Source: DASTHG01 sp035491895
Lineage (GTDB): Bacteria > Gemmatimonadota > Gemmatimonadetes > Gemmatimonadales > GWC2-71-9
NCBI GenBank assembly: GCA_035491895.1
Contig: DATJJY010000088.1
Span: 1-64,000, forward strand
Length of the DNA: 64,000 bases
Direction: 5' to 3'
Shown: positions 22,733 to 31,071 of the stretch, in pieces
How positions within the stretch are numbered: position 1 is the stretch's first letter
Layout: the number at the start of each line of letters is the position of its first letter
Position numbers and translations under genes: made by a program
The notes under the pieces: model-generated
The model's input: only the letters and a program-made list of their open reading frames with translations
Database searches by the model: none
Told to the model about the DNA's origin: nothing

Positions 22733-23293
22733 ATGCGGTTCCCACGTTTCCTGGTCGTCGCGCCGACCGTCGCTGCTTTCGCGATCGCGGTATGGAGCTG
22801 CGGTCCCGATAATTCACCGACGGGCGTTGCGCCGACCGCCACCCCGGCCGTTTCGGGCGACCTGGTCGGCGGTGTCGTCGGCGGCGTCACGAACCTCGCG
22901 GGCAACCTCGGGCTCTTGAAGTGCACGCCCCTGCCCTACGTGAAAAGCACCGCGCTGATCGGGTCGGCGGGTGGGAGTCTCCAGATCGGCCAGTATTCGC
23001 TCCGCGTGCCGGCCGGAGCCCTGTCACAGTCGGTGCAGATCACAGGCGAGGAGCTGTCGGACACCGTCAACTCCGTGCGGTTCTCTCCGGAGGGCCTGCG
23101 GTTCGCCAAGCCGGCGACTCTGACGATGACGTACGCGAACTGCAGCCTGCTCGGCATCATCCTGCCGAAGCAGATCGCCTACACGACCGATAAGCTGCAG
23201 ATCCTCAGCTTCCTGGTGTCACTGGACAACGTGCTGTCGAAGACGGTGACGGGCCAGGTCAACCACTTCTCGCGGTACGCCGTGGCCTGGTAG
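22733..23293 (+). CDS. Predicted lipoprotein with ZU5-like domain
   Basis: A 186-residue exported protein. The signal peptide ends at AVWSCG (Cys about 22), so lipid anchoring is likely. The core IGSAGGSLQIGQYSLRVPAG followed by ALSQSVQITGEE is a ZU5-like beta-sandwich pattern (Gly-Gly, then hydrophobic-x-Val/Ile-Pro-x-Gly-Ala-Leu), a fold used for protein-protein contacts. It has a strong GAGGAG ribosome-binding site 7-9 bases before ATG 22733 and a sigma-54-type promoter upstream. It is followed closely by the TPR/HD-GYP gene. The domain assignment comes from the pattern only. Confidence 0.75.
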   Translation: MRFPRFLVVAPTVAAFAIAVWSCGPDNSPTGVAPTATPAVSGDLVGGVVGGVTNLAGNLGLLKCTPLPYVKSTALIGSAGGSLQIGQYSLRVPAGALSQSVQITGEELSDTVNSVRFSPEGLRFAKPATLTMTYANCSLLGIILPKQIAYTTDKLQILSFLVSLDNVLSKTVTGQVNHFSRYAVAW

Positions 23294-23340
23294 ATCCGGT
23301 GGAGCTGCCGCGTCCCCCCGGCGCACGGGGAACCCCCTCG

Positions 23341-24915
23341 ATGTCGTCATATCGGACGGCCGATCTGCTGCACGAAGCGCGGACGTTCGAGCGGTCGGGG
23401 TGCGTGACGGAAGCGATGCAGTATTACCTGGCGGCAGTGGACGCCGCGCAGCGCAACGGCGAGTGGGCACTCCAGGCCGAGGCGCTGCGGCGGGTGGCGG
23501 TCCTGCACCATCACCGCAGTGAGCCGGACGCGGCGCGCGCCGCCGTTCAGCGCAGCTTCGACGTGGCGACGCGGGCGTCCGACGACGTACTCGCCGCCGA
23601 AGCGCTGAACGTGCTCGGCGGCTTTGCGCTCGAAGGCGACGACCTGCAGGGGGCCCGCGAGACATTCCTGCGGGCCCTCGCGCTGGGCGGCCGCTCGCCC
23701 GAGCTGCAGGCCCGCCTCGAGCAGAACCTCGGCATTCTCGCCAACGTGCAGGGCGATCTCGACGCGGCGTTGGAGCACTACCGCCGTTCCCTCGCGGCCT
23801 ATCGCGCCTCCGGCAACGAGGCGGGGTGTGCGCTCGCGTTTCACAACCTCGGCATGATCAGCGCGGATCGGCGCCAGTGGGACGAGGCCGACGATTACTT
23901 CGACCAGAGCCTGGCGATCGCGCGGGCGATCGGGGACGTGCGGCTGCAGGGTCTTTGCCAGCTCAATCACGCGGAGGTCCACCTCGCGCGCCAGCGCTTC
24001 GAGCAGGCGATGTCGGGTGCCGAGTCGGCGCTCGCCGTCTTCGATCGGCTGGGCGCGCTGCTCGACAAGGCCGACGCCTACCGGGTCATCGGGACGGTGT
24101 ACCGCGAGACGGGCCGGCCGGCGCTGGCGGATGCGCGCCTGCGGGCCGCCATCGAGCTCGCCGGCAAGACCGGGTCGGTCCTGAGCGAGGCGGAAGCCTC
24201 GCGCGAGCTGGCGCTCCTGTACCAGACAATGGGACGGAACCAGGACGCGCTGCGGCTCCTGAATACCGCCCACACGCTGTTCGGCCGTCTCGACGCGCGG
24301 GTGGAGCTGGGCGACGTCAGTGGCCGCGTAGCGCGCCTGGAAGAGACGTACCTCGCGCTGGTGCGGGACTGGGGGCAGTCGATCGAATCGTCGGACAGCT
24401 ACACGTTCGGCCACTGCGAGCGCGTCGCCAGCTACGCCGCCGAACTGGCGGCGACCCTGGGGCTGGACGATCATCAGCGCACCACCGTGCGCGTGGGCGC
24501 CTACCTGCACGACGTCGGCAAGATCCGCGTCGCCCACGAAATCCTCAACAAGCCGGGGCGGCTGACGCCGGAAGAATTCGACGTCATCAAGATGCACCCG
24601 ATCTGGGGCATCGAGCTGCTCGACGCCGTCGAATTCCCCTGGGACATCAAACCGATCATCCGCTGGCACCACGAGAAGCACGACGGCACGGGGTACCCGG
24701 ACCGGCTGCGCGGCGAGGAGATTCCGCTCAATGCCCAGATCATCGGAATCGTGGACGTGTACGACGCGCTCACGACCACACGCAGCTATCGCCCCGCGAT
24801 GACGCACGACGAGGCGCTGGCCGAGATGAGCAGGTGCCGTCACTGGTGGCGGCCCGAGGTGTACGACGCCTTCATGCGTGTCGTGAGCCGCCCCGTCGCT
24901 GCACCGGCCGCCTAG
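23341..24915 (+). CDS. TPR-repeat HD-GYP phosphohydrolase
   Basis: A 524-residue protein with two parts. Residues about 1-335 are TPR helices (for example ALEHYRRSLAAYRASGNEAG and DEADDYFDQSLAIARAIGDV), a protein-interaction scaffold. Residues about 355-515 are an HD-GYP domain with GHCERVASYAAELA, LHDVGKIRVAHEILNKPG, RWHHEKHDGTGYPDRL and VVDVYDALTTTRSYRP, predicted to hydrolyse cyclic di-GMP. The HD-GYP half is very similar to the protein at 6745-7404. ATG 23341 is chosen; GTG 23299 would add 14 residues. It lies inside the peptide transporter cluster, between permease and ATPase genes. Confidence 0.92.
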   Translation: MSSYRTADLLHEARTFERSGCVTEAMQYYLAAVDAAQRNGEWALQAEALRRVAVLHHHRSEPDAARAAVQRSFDVATRASDDVLAAEALNVLGGFALEGDDLQGARETFLRALALGGRSPELQARLEQNLGILANVQGDLDAALEHYRRSLAAYRASGNEAGCALAFHNLGMISADRRQWDEADDYFDQSLAIARAIGDVRLQGLCQLNHAEVHLARQRFEQAMSGAESALAVFDRLGALLDKADAYRVIGTVYRETGRPALADARLRAAIELAGKTGSVLSEAEASRELALLYQTMGRNQDALRLLNTAHTLFGRLDARVELGDVSGRVARLEETYLALVRDWGQSIESSDSYTFGHCERVASYAAELAATLGLDDHQRTTVRVGAYLHDVGKIRVAHEILNKPGRLTPEEFDVIKMHPIWGIELLDAVEFPWDIKPIIRWHHEKHDGTGYPDRLRGEEIPLNAQIIGIVDVYDALTTTRSYRPAMTHDEALAEMSRCRHWWRPEVYDAFMRVVSRPVAAPAA

Positions 24916-24952
24916 CGGCCCGCTCCACTCTCCAGCGTTATCTTGTGACGCG

Positions 24953-25957
24953 ATGCCCGATCCGGTGCTTCGCGTCCACGATCTCAAGACGTATTTCGTC
25001 ACCGACCGCGGCAGCGGCACCGCACGCGCCGTGGACGGAGTCTCGTTCGACCTCTACCCGGGCGAGACGCTGGGGATCGTGGGCGAATCGGGGTGCGGCA
25101 AGACGGTCATGTCGCTCTCGATCCTGCGCCTCATCCCCGAGCCCCCGGGCCATATCCTTCCCGGCAGCTTCATCGAGTTCGAGAACCACAACCTCCTGAC
25201 GCTCCCACCACGCGAGCTGCGGGCGGTGCGCGGCAACCGGATCGCGATGGTGTTTCAGGAGCCGATGACCTCGCTCAATCCGGTCCTGACGATCGGCCAT
25301 CAAGTCGCCGAAGCTGCGCTGGTACACCAGAAACTGTCCCGCAGCGACGCGCGCACGCGAGCCATCGACCTGCTGCGCCTCGTCGGCATCCCCGACCCCG
25401 AGACGCGCGTCGACGACTACCCCCACCAGCTGTCGGGGGGGATGCGCCAGCGCGCCATGATCGCCATGGCGCTGATCTGTCACCCGCAGATCCTCATCGC
25501 CGACGAGCCCACCACGGCGCTGGACGTCACGATCCAGGCGCAGATTCTCGACCTGCTCGGCCGGCTGCGGCGCGAGCTGAACATGGCGGTGCTGTTGATC
25601 ACGCACGACCTCGGTGTGGTCGCCGGGTCGGCCGACCGCGTGGTGGTGATGTACGCCGGCCAGGTCGTCGAGAGCGCCACGACGCGCGCGCTGTTCGCGA
25701 GCCCGCAACACCCCTACACCGAAGGTCTGCTCGCTTCCATCCCGCGCATCGACGCGCCGCGCGAGCGGCTGCACAGCATTCCGGGATCGGTCCCCCCGGC
25801 CACGGCGTGGCCCGCAGGGTGCCGCTTTCATCCGCGCTGCCCCTACGCCTGGGACAAGTGCCGCACCGCAGAGCCGCCCCTGCTCGACGCGGGGACCGGC
25901 GGCCACACCGCACGGTGCTGGCTCGTCGCCGAGCCGGCGCGCCGGACGGGACGGTGA
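24953..25957 (+). CDS. Peptide ABC transporter ATPase, DppD type
   Basis: A 334-residue ABC ATPase. Walker A GESGCGKTVMS (about 44-54), Q-loop FQEPMTSLNP, signature LSGGMRQR (about 160-167), Walker B ILIADEPTTALDV, and H-loop ITHDLGV. The C-terminal oligopeptide-transport extension contains CRFHPRCPYAWDKCRTAEPP, the cysteine-rich cluster of DppD/OppD, which binds an iron-sulfur centre in some members. It energises the permeases at 20568-22453. Stop overlaps the next ATPase start (GTGA). Confidence 0.95.
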   Translation: MPDPVLRVHDLKTYFVTDRGSGTARAVDGVSFDLYPGETLGIVGESGCGKTVMSLSILRLIPEPPGHILPGSFIEFENHNLLTLPPRELRAVRGNRIAMVFQEPMTSLNPVLTIGHQVAEAALVHQKLSRSDARTRAIDLLRLVGIPDPETRVDDYPHQLSGGMRQRAMIAMALICHPQILIADEPTTALDVTIQAQILDLLGRLRRELNMAVLLITHDLGVVAGSADRVVVMYAGQVVESATTRALFASPQHPYTEGLLASIPRIDAPRERLHSIPGSVPPATAWPAGCRFHPRCPYAWDKCRTAEPPLLDAGTGGHTARCWLVAEPARRTGR

Positions 25958-26946
25958 CCGACCCCCTCGTCGACGTCCGCGCCCTCGTCAAGCACTACGC
26001 GCGCCAGCGCGCCTGGCTCGGGCTCGGCCGCGCGCGCAACGCCGTGCGCGCCGTCGATGGCGTCTCGTTCGCGATCCCCGCGGGGAAGACGCTCGGCCTC
26101 GTGGGGGAATCGGGATCGGGGAAGACCACGGTCGCGCGCACCCTGTTGCGGCTGACCGAGCCGACATCGGGCTCGTTCCGGCTCGACGGCACGGAGGTGT
26201 TCGGACTCCGGGCCACACCGCTGCGCGCGCTGCGCCGCAGGATGCAGATCGTCTTTCAGGACCCGTACGGGTCGCTCAACCCGCGCATGACGGTGCGGCA
26301 GACGTTGCGCGAGCCGCTCGCGATCCATCGGCTCGTTCCGAAGGCGGAGCGCGACGCGCGCGTGCACGCGCTGCTCGGGGAGGTCGGCCTCGACCAGACG
26401 CTCGCGGACCAGTACCCGCACGAGCTGTCCGGCGGCCAGCGTCAGCGCGTCGGCATCGCCCGGGCGCTGTCGGTCGAGCCGGCGTTTCTGGTGTGCGATG
26501 AGCCGGTCTCGGCGCTCGACGTCTCGGTACAGGCACAGGTGCTCAATCTGCTGGCGGATCTGCAGCGCGCCCGCGGCCTGACGTACCTCTTCATCGCGCA
26601 CGACCTGGCGGTCGTGAAGCACATCGCGGACGACGTCGCGGTGATGTACCTGGGGCGCATCGTGGAGCGCGCCCCGCGCGCGGCGGTGTACAGCCTGCCG
26701 CGCCACCCGTACACCCGCTCACTGCTCTCCGCGATCCCCGTCCCGGACCCGACTGCCACTCCGCAGCGGATCATTCTCCAGGGCGACGTCCCCTCCCCGG
26801 CCGATCCACCGGCCGGGTGTCCGTTCCACCCCCGCTGCCCCCATCCTCGCAAGACCGACCGCTGCCGGACCGAGCCGCCGGCGCTGCGTGAGGTGACTCC
26901 CGGTCACCTGGCGGCGTGTCATTTCGCCGAGGATCCGATGCGCTGA
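25954..26946 (+). CDS. Peptide ABC transporter ATPase, DppF type
   Basis: A 330-residue partner ATPase. Walker A GESGSGKTTVA, Q-loop FQDPYGSLNPRMTV, signature LSGGQRQR, Walker B LVCDEPVSALDV, H-loop IAHDLAV, and a C-terminal CPFHPRCPHPRKTDRCRTEP cysteine cluster. GTG 25954 is the only start compatible with the domain; a longer in-frame ORF upstream is a shadow of DppD. It ends the transporter cluster and converges on a membrane-protein gene four bases away. Confidence 0.95.
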   Translation: MTDPLVDVRALVKHYARQRAWLGLGRARNAVRAVDGVSFAIPAGKTLGLVGESGSGKTTVARTLLRLTEPTSGSFRLDGTEVFGLRATPLRALRRRMQIVFQDPYGSLNPRMTVRQTLREPLAIHRLVPKAERDARVHALLGEVGLDQTLADQYPHELSGGQRQRVGIARALSVEPAFLVCDEPVSALDVSVQAQVLNLLADLQRARGLTYLFIAHDLAVVKHIADDVAVMYLGRIVERAPRAAVYSLPRHPYTRSLLSAIPVPDPTATPQRIILQGDVPSPADPPAGCPFHPRCPHPRKTDRCRTEPPALREVTPGHLAACHFAEDPMR

Positions 26947-26950
26947 CAAA

Positions 26951-27496
26951 CTAGCCGCTGTGCGCGACGATCGGCGCAGCGGACAGCGTCTGCACTTCCG
27001 TCAGGACGCCGAGCAGCCACCCCGCCGTCACCACCCACCCGCCGGCCTGCACACCCCCCTGCCGCAGGAACACGATCAGGAAGGCCACCTCCGGCACGCC
27101 CACCGCCGTCAGTAGCAGGAGCGGCAGGCGCGCGGCCTTGGTCCCGCGCCGCTGCTGCCACACGATGAGCACGCCCGTCACCACGAGCGCGACAGCGGTT
27201 TCGATCGGACCAGGCGAGCCGTCCCGCTTCGTGACCGCGAAGGCGAGGTAGCCGCCGACCAACCCGAAGTAGACGACTCGGAAGATGCCGTGCAACACAG
27301 CGGCGTTGCGCTCGTGAAACGTGTGGAGCGGAGGGACCAGCGTGTGCAGGACATAGATCACCGTCGCGAGCACCGGTATCCCAAGGAAGAGGATAGAGGG
27401 GAGCTCGTGCCAGACGCCCGTGATCGGCCTGACATCGCAGGCATAGGGGAGGCAGAGGCCCACCAGCAGGAGCAGCGCGGCGAGCTTTTTCAGCAT
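26951..27496 (-). CDS. Integral membrane protein of unknown function
   Basis: A 181-residue protein with about five predicted membrane helices (for example AALLLLVGLCLPYACDV, ILFLGIPVLATVIYVL, IETAVALVVTGVLIVW, LPLLLLTAVGVPEVAFLIVF and the C-terminal GGWVVTAGWLLGVL). No catalytic motif or recognisable family. GGAG lies 8 bases before ATG 27496. It is separated from the transposase module by about 100 bp of comparatively AT-rich sequence and converges on the transporter ATPase. Confidence 0.8.
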   Translation of the reverse strand: MLKKLAALLLLVGLCLPYACDVRPITGVWHELPSILFLGIPVLATVIYVLHTLVPPLHTFHERNAAVLHGIFRVVYFGLVGGYLAFAVTKRDGSPGPIETAVALVVTGVLIVWQQRRGTKAARLPLLLLTAVGVPEVAFLIVFLRQGGVQAGGWVVTAGWLLGVLTEVQTLSAAPIVAHSG

Positions 27497-27598
27497 GAAT
27501 CATCTCCAAGCACCGAAGGATGAATTTGGACCATGGCGAGTAATTCTGATGTCGAAGTCGCAATTGGCAAATGGAAGATTAGAACGCTGGCCATTGCT

Positions 27599-27635
27599 AG
27601 TTAACCCCGGGCTGACGCCCGGGGTCGGGTGAACC
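27599..27635. repeat. REP palindrome, left of the Y1 transposase gene
   Basis: A 37-bp element whose core is an 8-bp stem (CCCCGGGC with GCCCGGGG) around TGAC. It matches the element at 28076-28112 in inverted orientation at 33 of 37 positions, including the flanks AGTT and GGTGA. The transposase gene therefore lies between two inverted copies. Confidence 0.85.
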
Positions 27636-27667
27636 ACAGCTGGGATGAGGAGACAAGTCGACATCGA

Positions 27668-28075
27668 ATGTCAAATCATCATGCATATCAGATGTACGCC
27701 CACATTACCTGGCATACTTGGCAACGAGTGCCTTGCGTCAATCGTCCAGCCGCGATCGACGTGGACCGCGCTGTGGCGAACTCGTCCCGTGATACTGGTG
27801 TGCACGTTCTGAAGAGTGCAGTACTATCCGATCACGTACATCTGCTGGTGGCCTTTCGACCGGACATTCGGCTCGCGGACTTCGTCAGGCTCGCCAAGAG
27901 CCGATCGTCGACTATGGCAAACCGCCGGATCTTCGGCGCTGTCAAATGGGCGAGAGGGTATTACGTCGCCACAGTCAACAGAGGCGACCTTGTCAGGTTG
28001 AGGCATTACCTCGCAAGACAGTTCGAAAGGCATCCCAACCGAATCCCGAGAGATCCCAGACACCAACCCCGTTGA
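27668..28075 (+). CDS. Y1 (HUH) transposase, IS200/RAYT type
   Basis: A 135-residue single-strand DNA transposase of the IS200/IS605 TnpA or REP-associated family. Seen: the first-strand YAHITWHTWQRVP, the HUH motif as SDHVHLLV (about 56-63), and the C-terminal helix LRHYLARQFERHP, whose Tyr is the expected nucleophile and is followed by the conserved Gln. These residues all appear intact. ATG 27668 is chosen; a GTG at 27629 would add 13 residues that overlap the left REP element. It stops one base before the right REP begins. Codon composition is less GC-rich than in the neighbours. Confidence 0.85.
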   Translation: MSNHHAYQMYAHITWHTWQRVPCVNRPAAIDVDRAVANSSRDTGVHVLKSAVLSDHVHLLVAFRPDIRLADFVRLAKSRSSTMANRRIFGAVKWARGYYVATVNRGDLVRLRHYLARQFERHPNRIPRDPRHQPR

Positions 28076-28112
28076 GGCTCACCTGACCCCGGGCGTAAGC
28101 CCGGGGTCAACT
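28076..28112. repeat. REP palindrome, right of the Y1 transposase gene
   Basis: An 11-bp perfect stem (TGACCCCGGGC with GCCCGGGGTCA, 28084-28109) around GTAA. It is the inverted counterpart of 27599-27635 and begins directly after the transposase stop codon. Confidence 0.88.
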
Positions 28113-28134
28113 GGATGAGAGCCGGACCTGGAGT

Positions 28135-28154
28135 CCCCGGGCGCAAGCCCGGGG
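28135..28154. repeat. Third REP palindrome
   Basis: CCCCGGGC-GCAA-GCCCGGGG, the same 8-bp core stem as the two elements flanking the transposase, 22 bases further right and 26 bases before the stop codon of the convergent POT transporter gene. It could also serve that gene as a terminator. Confidence 0.8.
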
Positions 28155-28180
28155 TTTATCGAGGGAGGGGCCCGAACTCC

Positions 28181-29491
28181 TCAGGTCACTCCCCCCGTCA
28201 TCCGCTTCACCGGCTTCACCAAAGCGAACATGATCACCGCCGCCACGAGGCACACCGCCGCCACCGCGCCGAACAGCTGCGATAGCGGCATCGAGCTGAA
28301 GAACCCGGCCGTCCACCCGGCGAGCTTGTTGCCGAGCGAGTTGGAGAGGAAGAATACGCCCATCATGAGACTGACGATGCGCACCGGGGCGAGCTTCGTG
28401 ACCGCCGACAGGCCCACCGGACTGAGGCACAGCTCCCCCCATTCTTCGATGAAGTACGCCGCCACGAGCCACAGCGGGCTGACCTTGATCCCCGCGCCGC
28501 TCTGCGCCATCGAACCGGCCGGGACGAGCAGCAGAAACGCGATACCGGCGAACAACAGGGCAAGGGCGAATTTCGCGGGGACGGACGGCTGGCGCGGGCC
28601 CAGCTTGATCCAGATCCACGCGAACACGGGAGAGAGGGCGATCACGAAGAACGCCTGCACCGAAACGTACCAGGACGACGGATAGGAGAATCCCAACACG
28701 GTGTTGTTGGTGTATCGGTCACCGAACAAATTCAATGTCGAGCCGGCCTGCTCGTACGCCCCCCAGAAGATCGAAGCGAACACGAACAGTACGAACACCA
28801 CGGCGATCCGCTTCCACTCCTGCGCGCTGAAGCCCCCCCCGCCACCCGCGGCGGTCTTCACCGGCTTGGGTCGCGCCGCGAGACGGGCGAGTCCCGGCTC
28901 GATGTGACGCCGTCCCACGACGTATTGAATCAAACCCAGCACCATTCCGACGCCTGCCATCGCGAAGCCAAGGTGCCAGTTCACTTTTTGCGCCAGCCCG
29001 CCGGCGATGATCGGTCCGATGAAGGCGCCCAGGTTGATGCCCATGTAGAAGACCGAAAACCCGGCGTCGCGGCGCGCGTCGCCGTCCTCATACAGCGAAC
29101 CGACGATCGTCGAGACATTCGGCTTCAGGAGTCCGGTGCCGATGACGATCAACACGAGACCGGCATAAAACGTCGACAGCGTCTTGAAGGCGAGGGTGAA
29201 GTGTCCCAGCGCGATGATCGATCCGCCCAGCAGCACGCTCCTGTACTGGCCCAGCAGCCGGTCCGCGATGAGTCCCCCGAGAATCGGCGTGAGCCACACG
29301 CTCCCGACGTAGTTGCCGTACACCGTGGCGGCGTGCCGGTCGTCGAAGCCCAAGCCGCCATTGGCCACCGAAGCGGTCATGTACAGGATCAGGAACGCCC
29401 GCATCCCGTAGTAGCTGAAGCGCTCCCACATCTCCGTGAAAAAGAGCGTGGAGAGTCCGCGCGGGTGGCCGAACCACTGGGAGCCGTTCAC
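28181..29491 (-). CDS. POT-family proton-coupled peptide transporter
   Basis: A 436-residue major-facilitator transporter of the POT/PTR family, importing di- and tripeptides with protons. The first helix carries the family motif FFTEMWERFSYYGMRAFL (ExxER), followed by GGLIADRLLGQYR, GTGLLKPNVSTIVGSLY and, later, the FYMGINLGAFIGP signature. About twelve or more helices are visible, ending FGAVAAVCLVAAVIMFALV. GTG 29491 overlaps the stop of the DUF1028 gene; a longer frame upstream is a shadow. Together with the Dpp system this cell has two peptide uptake routes in one window. Confidence 0.95.
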   Translation of the reverse strand: MNGSQWFGHPRGLSTLFFTEMWERFSYYGMRAFLILYMTASVANGGLGFDDRHAATVYGNYVGSVWLTPILGGLIADRLLGQYRSVLLGGSIIALGHFTLAFKTLSTFYAGLVLIVIGTGLLKPNVSTIVGSLYEDGDARRDAGFSVFYMGINLGAFIGPIIAGGLAQKVNWHLGFAMAGVGMVLGLIQYVVGRRHIEPGLARLAARPKPVKTAAGGGGGFSAQEWKRIAVVFVLFVFASIFWGAYEQAGSTLNLFGDRYTNNTVLGFSYPSSWYVSVQAFFVIALSPVFAWIWIKLGPRQPSVPAKFALALLFAGIAFLLLVPAGSMAQSGAGIKVSPLWLVAAYFIEEWGELCLSPVGLSAVTKLAPVRIVSLMMGVFFLSNSLGNKLAGWTAGFFSSMPLSQLFGAVAAVCLVAAVIMFALVKPVKRMTGGVT

Positions 29492-30486
29492 GGACGTTTC
29501 CTCCGCCGCGCCAGGATATCCTCCAGTGCGACGCGATCGATTTTGCCGTCGGTGCGGACGCGCACGTCGTAGTTCTCCCAGTACATGAAGTTTTCGAGCG
29601 CCTGCAAGAACTTCGGCGTAGCCGTTCCCTGCGGGGCGTCGAGCCACTTTTCCTTCTGATTGACGGGCTCCGCCAGGAGGATCGGCTCGAGCTGCTTCAC
29701 GATGTCGGGGGTGATCGTCACCAGATCTTCGGTGCGGCTCTGGAAGAAATACAGCTGGTGCAGCCGGTACAGCCGCTGCAGCTCGCGGATCGGATTGGTG
29801 TCGTCGTAGACACGGATGTCGATGTAGCGATCGTTGGCGCCGAGGTACCCGCCGTTGGCACGCACCACGAGCAGGGCGGCCGATTCCATGCCCCGCTTGT
29901 CGCCGCCCCCCGCCTGCCCCGCGACGAGCGCCGCCATCAAGCGGTCGGCGAGGCTGCCGGTGGCACGGACGAAGGCGTCGGCCATGTTCTTCACCGTCTG
30001 ATCGCTCACCATGATGTTCGCCTGCGCAGCGAAGTGACGGCCCACGATCATCGCGCCCTTGCCGCCGGTCACGATCTGGCCGTCCATACCCAGCGTACGG
30101 CCGCCCGCCCAGTCGAAGCAGGAGTCGCCGGTCCAGCTGGCCGCGTTGCCGTGCGCGTCCACCATCCCGACCTGCCGCTGCGCCGGACGCGCATCGCGCC
30201 GCATCACGATGCGCATCGCCTCGGGGGCCGTTGCCCCCATCGCCATCAGCTGCAGCCCCTCGTCCCCATACGCGGTATTCCCGAGCGACTGCGTCGCCAC
30301 GGCCCCGATACCGGCCTTCGCCCACGGAACGATGCCGCCCACGTTGGGGAACTTGGATTGCACCGCGATGCCGAGGTCCCCGGTGGCCGAGTCGTACGCC
30401 ACGATGCTGTAGGTGTGCGCCCGCTTCACGAGATCGGGCGGGGCACCGGTGGGCTGCTGCAGCAGGACAACGACCGCGAGGAGCAT
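29488..30486 (-). CDS. DUF1028 protein (Ntn-hydrolase-like), exported
   Basis: A 332-residue protein. A short hydrophobic N-terminus (MLLAVVVLLQQP) suggests export. Residues about 24-230 match DUF1028: HTYSIVAYDSATGDLGIAVQ, GIGAVATQSLGN, and GGKGAMIVGRHFAAQANIM. This family has an Ntn-hydrolase-like fold and no settled function. The remaining C-terminal ~100 residues, with QKEKWLDAPQGTATPKFLQAL, resemble the extra C-terminal module of longer members. It overlaps the peptide transporter start by 4 bp, which fits a peptide- or amino-acid-processing role, though this is inference only. Confidence 0.9.
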   Translation of the reverse strand: MLLAVVVLLQQPTGAPPDLVKRAHTYSIVAYDSATGDLGIAVQSKFPNVGGIVPWAKAGIGAVATQSLGNTAYGDEGLQLMAMGATAPEAMRIVMRRDARPAQRQVGMVDAHGNAASWTGDSCFDWAGGRTLGMDGQIVTGGKGAMIVGRHFAAQANIMVSDQTVKNMADAFVRATGSLADRLMAALVAGQAGGGDKRGMESAALLVVRANGGYLGANDRYIDIRVYDDTNPIRELQRLYRLHQLYFFQSRTEDLVTITPDIVKQLEPILLAEPVNQKEKWLDAPQGTATPKFLQALENFMYWENYDVRVRTDGKIDRVALEDILARRRKRP

Positions 30487-30490
30487 CGTG

Positions 30491-31066
30491 CTAGTCCTTT
30501 TCCTTGCGAATTTTCTTCTTCAGGAGATCGAGCTGCTCATCCGCGGTCCGCTCCCGCGCGGCGCGATCGATATCGGCCTTCAAGAGCTCGTTCTGCAGAT
30601 CGACATCGGGACGCGTGCCGCCGGCGGCCTGCAAGTCGCGCCACGCCTGCTCGGTACTGCTCGCGCCGACCCCTCCGGGTGCGCCGCGATCCGCCGACGT
30701 CAGCTGCCCCTGCATGTCCACCAGGTCGCGCTCCGCCAGCGCCAGCTCCTCACGCTGCGCGGCGAGCTTCCGCTCGAGCACGCCGGCCCGCTCGCGATGC
30801 TTGGCAGTGAACCGCTCGGCCACCTGCACCGTTTCCTGGTCCTGAATTTCGGCGGCGAGACGGCCGCGACGCTCGGCGTCGGCGAGACGCTGCCGTTCGG
30901 CGGCGAGCTGCGCGTCGGTGCGTCCCAACGCAGCGCGCATCTCTTCCACCGCCACCTTCGCGTCCACCAGGGCCTCGCGCATCTGGCGGGCCAGGTCCCG
31001 CAGGTCTCCGGGTGGGGTCGCCGCATCGAGGGCGGCCCGCAACGCATCCCGCAGCCGCTCGAACAC
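30491..31066 (-). CDS. Coiled-coil protein of unknown function
   Basis: A roughly 191-residue, highly charged protein predicted to be mostly coiled coil (AALGRTDAQLAAERQRLADA, VLERKLAAQREELALAERDL), ending in a lysine-rich tail (LLKKKIRKEKD). I place the start at GTG 31066, eight bases beyond the upstream zinc-ribbon stop and with a GAGG sequence nearby; an open frame extends further upstream across that gene. No enzyme motif. It lies between the zinc-ribbon gene and the DUF1028 gene in one operon. Confidence 0.65.
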   Translation of the reverse strand: MFERLRDALRAALDAATPPGDLRDLARQMREALVDAKVAVEEMRAALGRTDAQLAAERQRLADAERRGRLAAEIQDQETVQVAERFTAKHRERAGVLERKLAAQREELALAERDLVDMQGQLTSADRGAPGGVGASSTEQAWRDLQAAGGTRPDVDLQNELLKADIDRAARERTADEQLDLLKKKIRKEKD

Positions 31067-31071
31067 CGCCC

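Larger units (their letters stand above)
27599..28154 (+). mobile_element. IS200-like/RAYT transposase module with REP ends
   Basis: A Y1 transposase gene bracketed by two inverted 37-bp palindromic elements plus a third palindrome 23 bp further right. The stretch from about 27500 to 28080 is visibly less GC-rich than the genes around it, which suggests acquisition. It could be a small IS200-type insertion with subterminal hairpins, or a domesticated REP-associated transposase maintaining REP copies. The limits given are those of the hairpins; exact ends were not determined because no target duplication is expected for this class. Confidence 0.7.
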
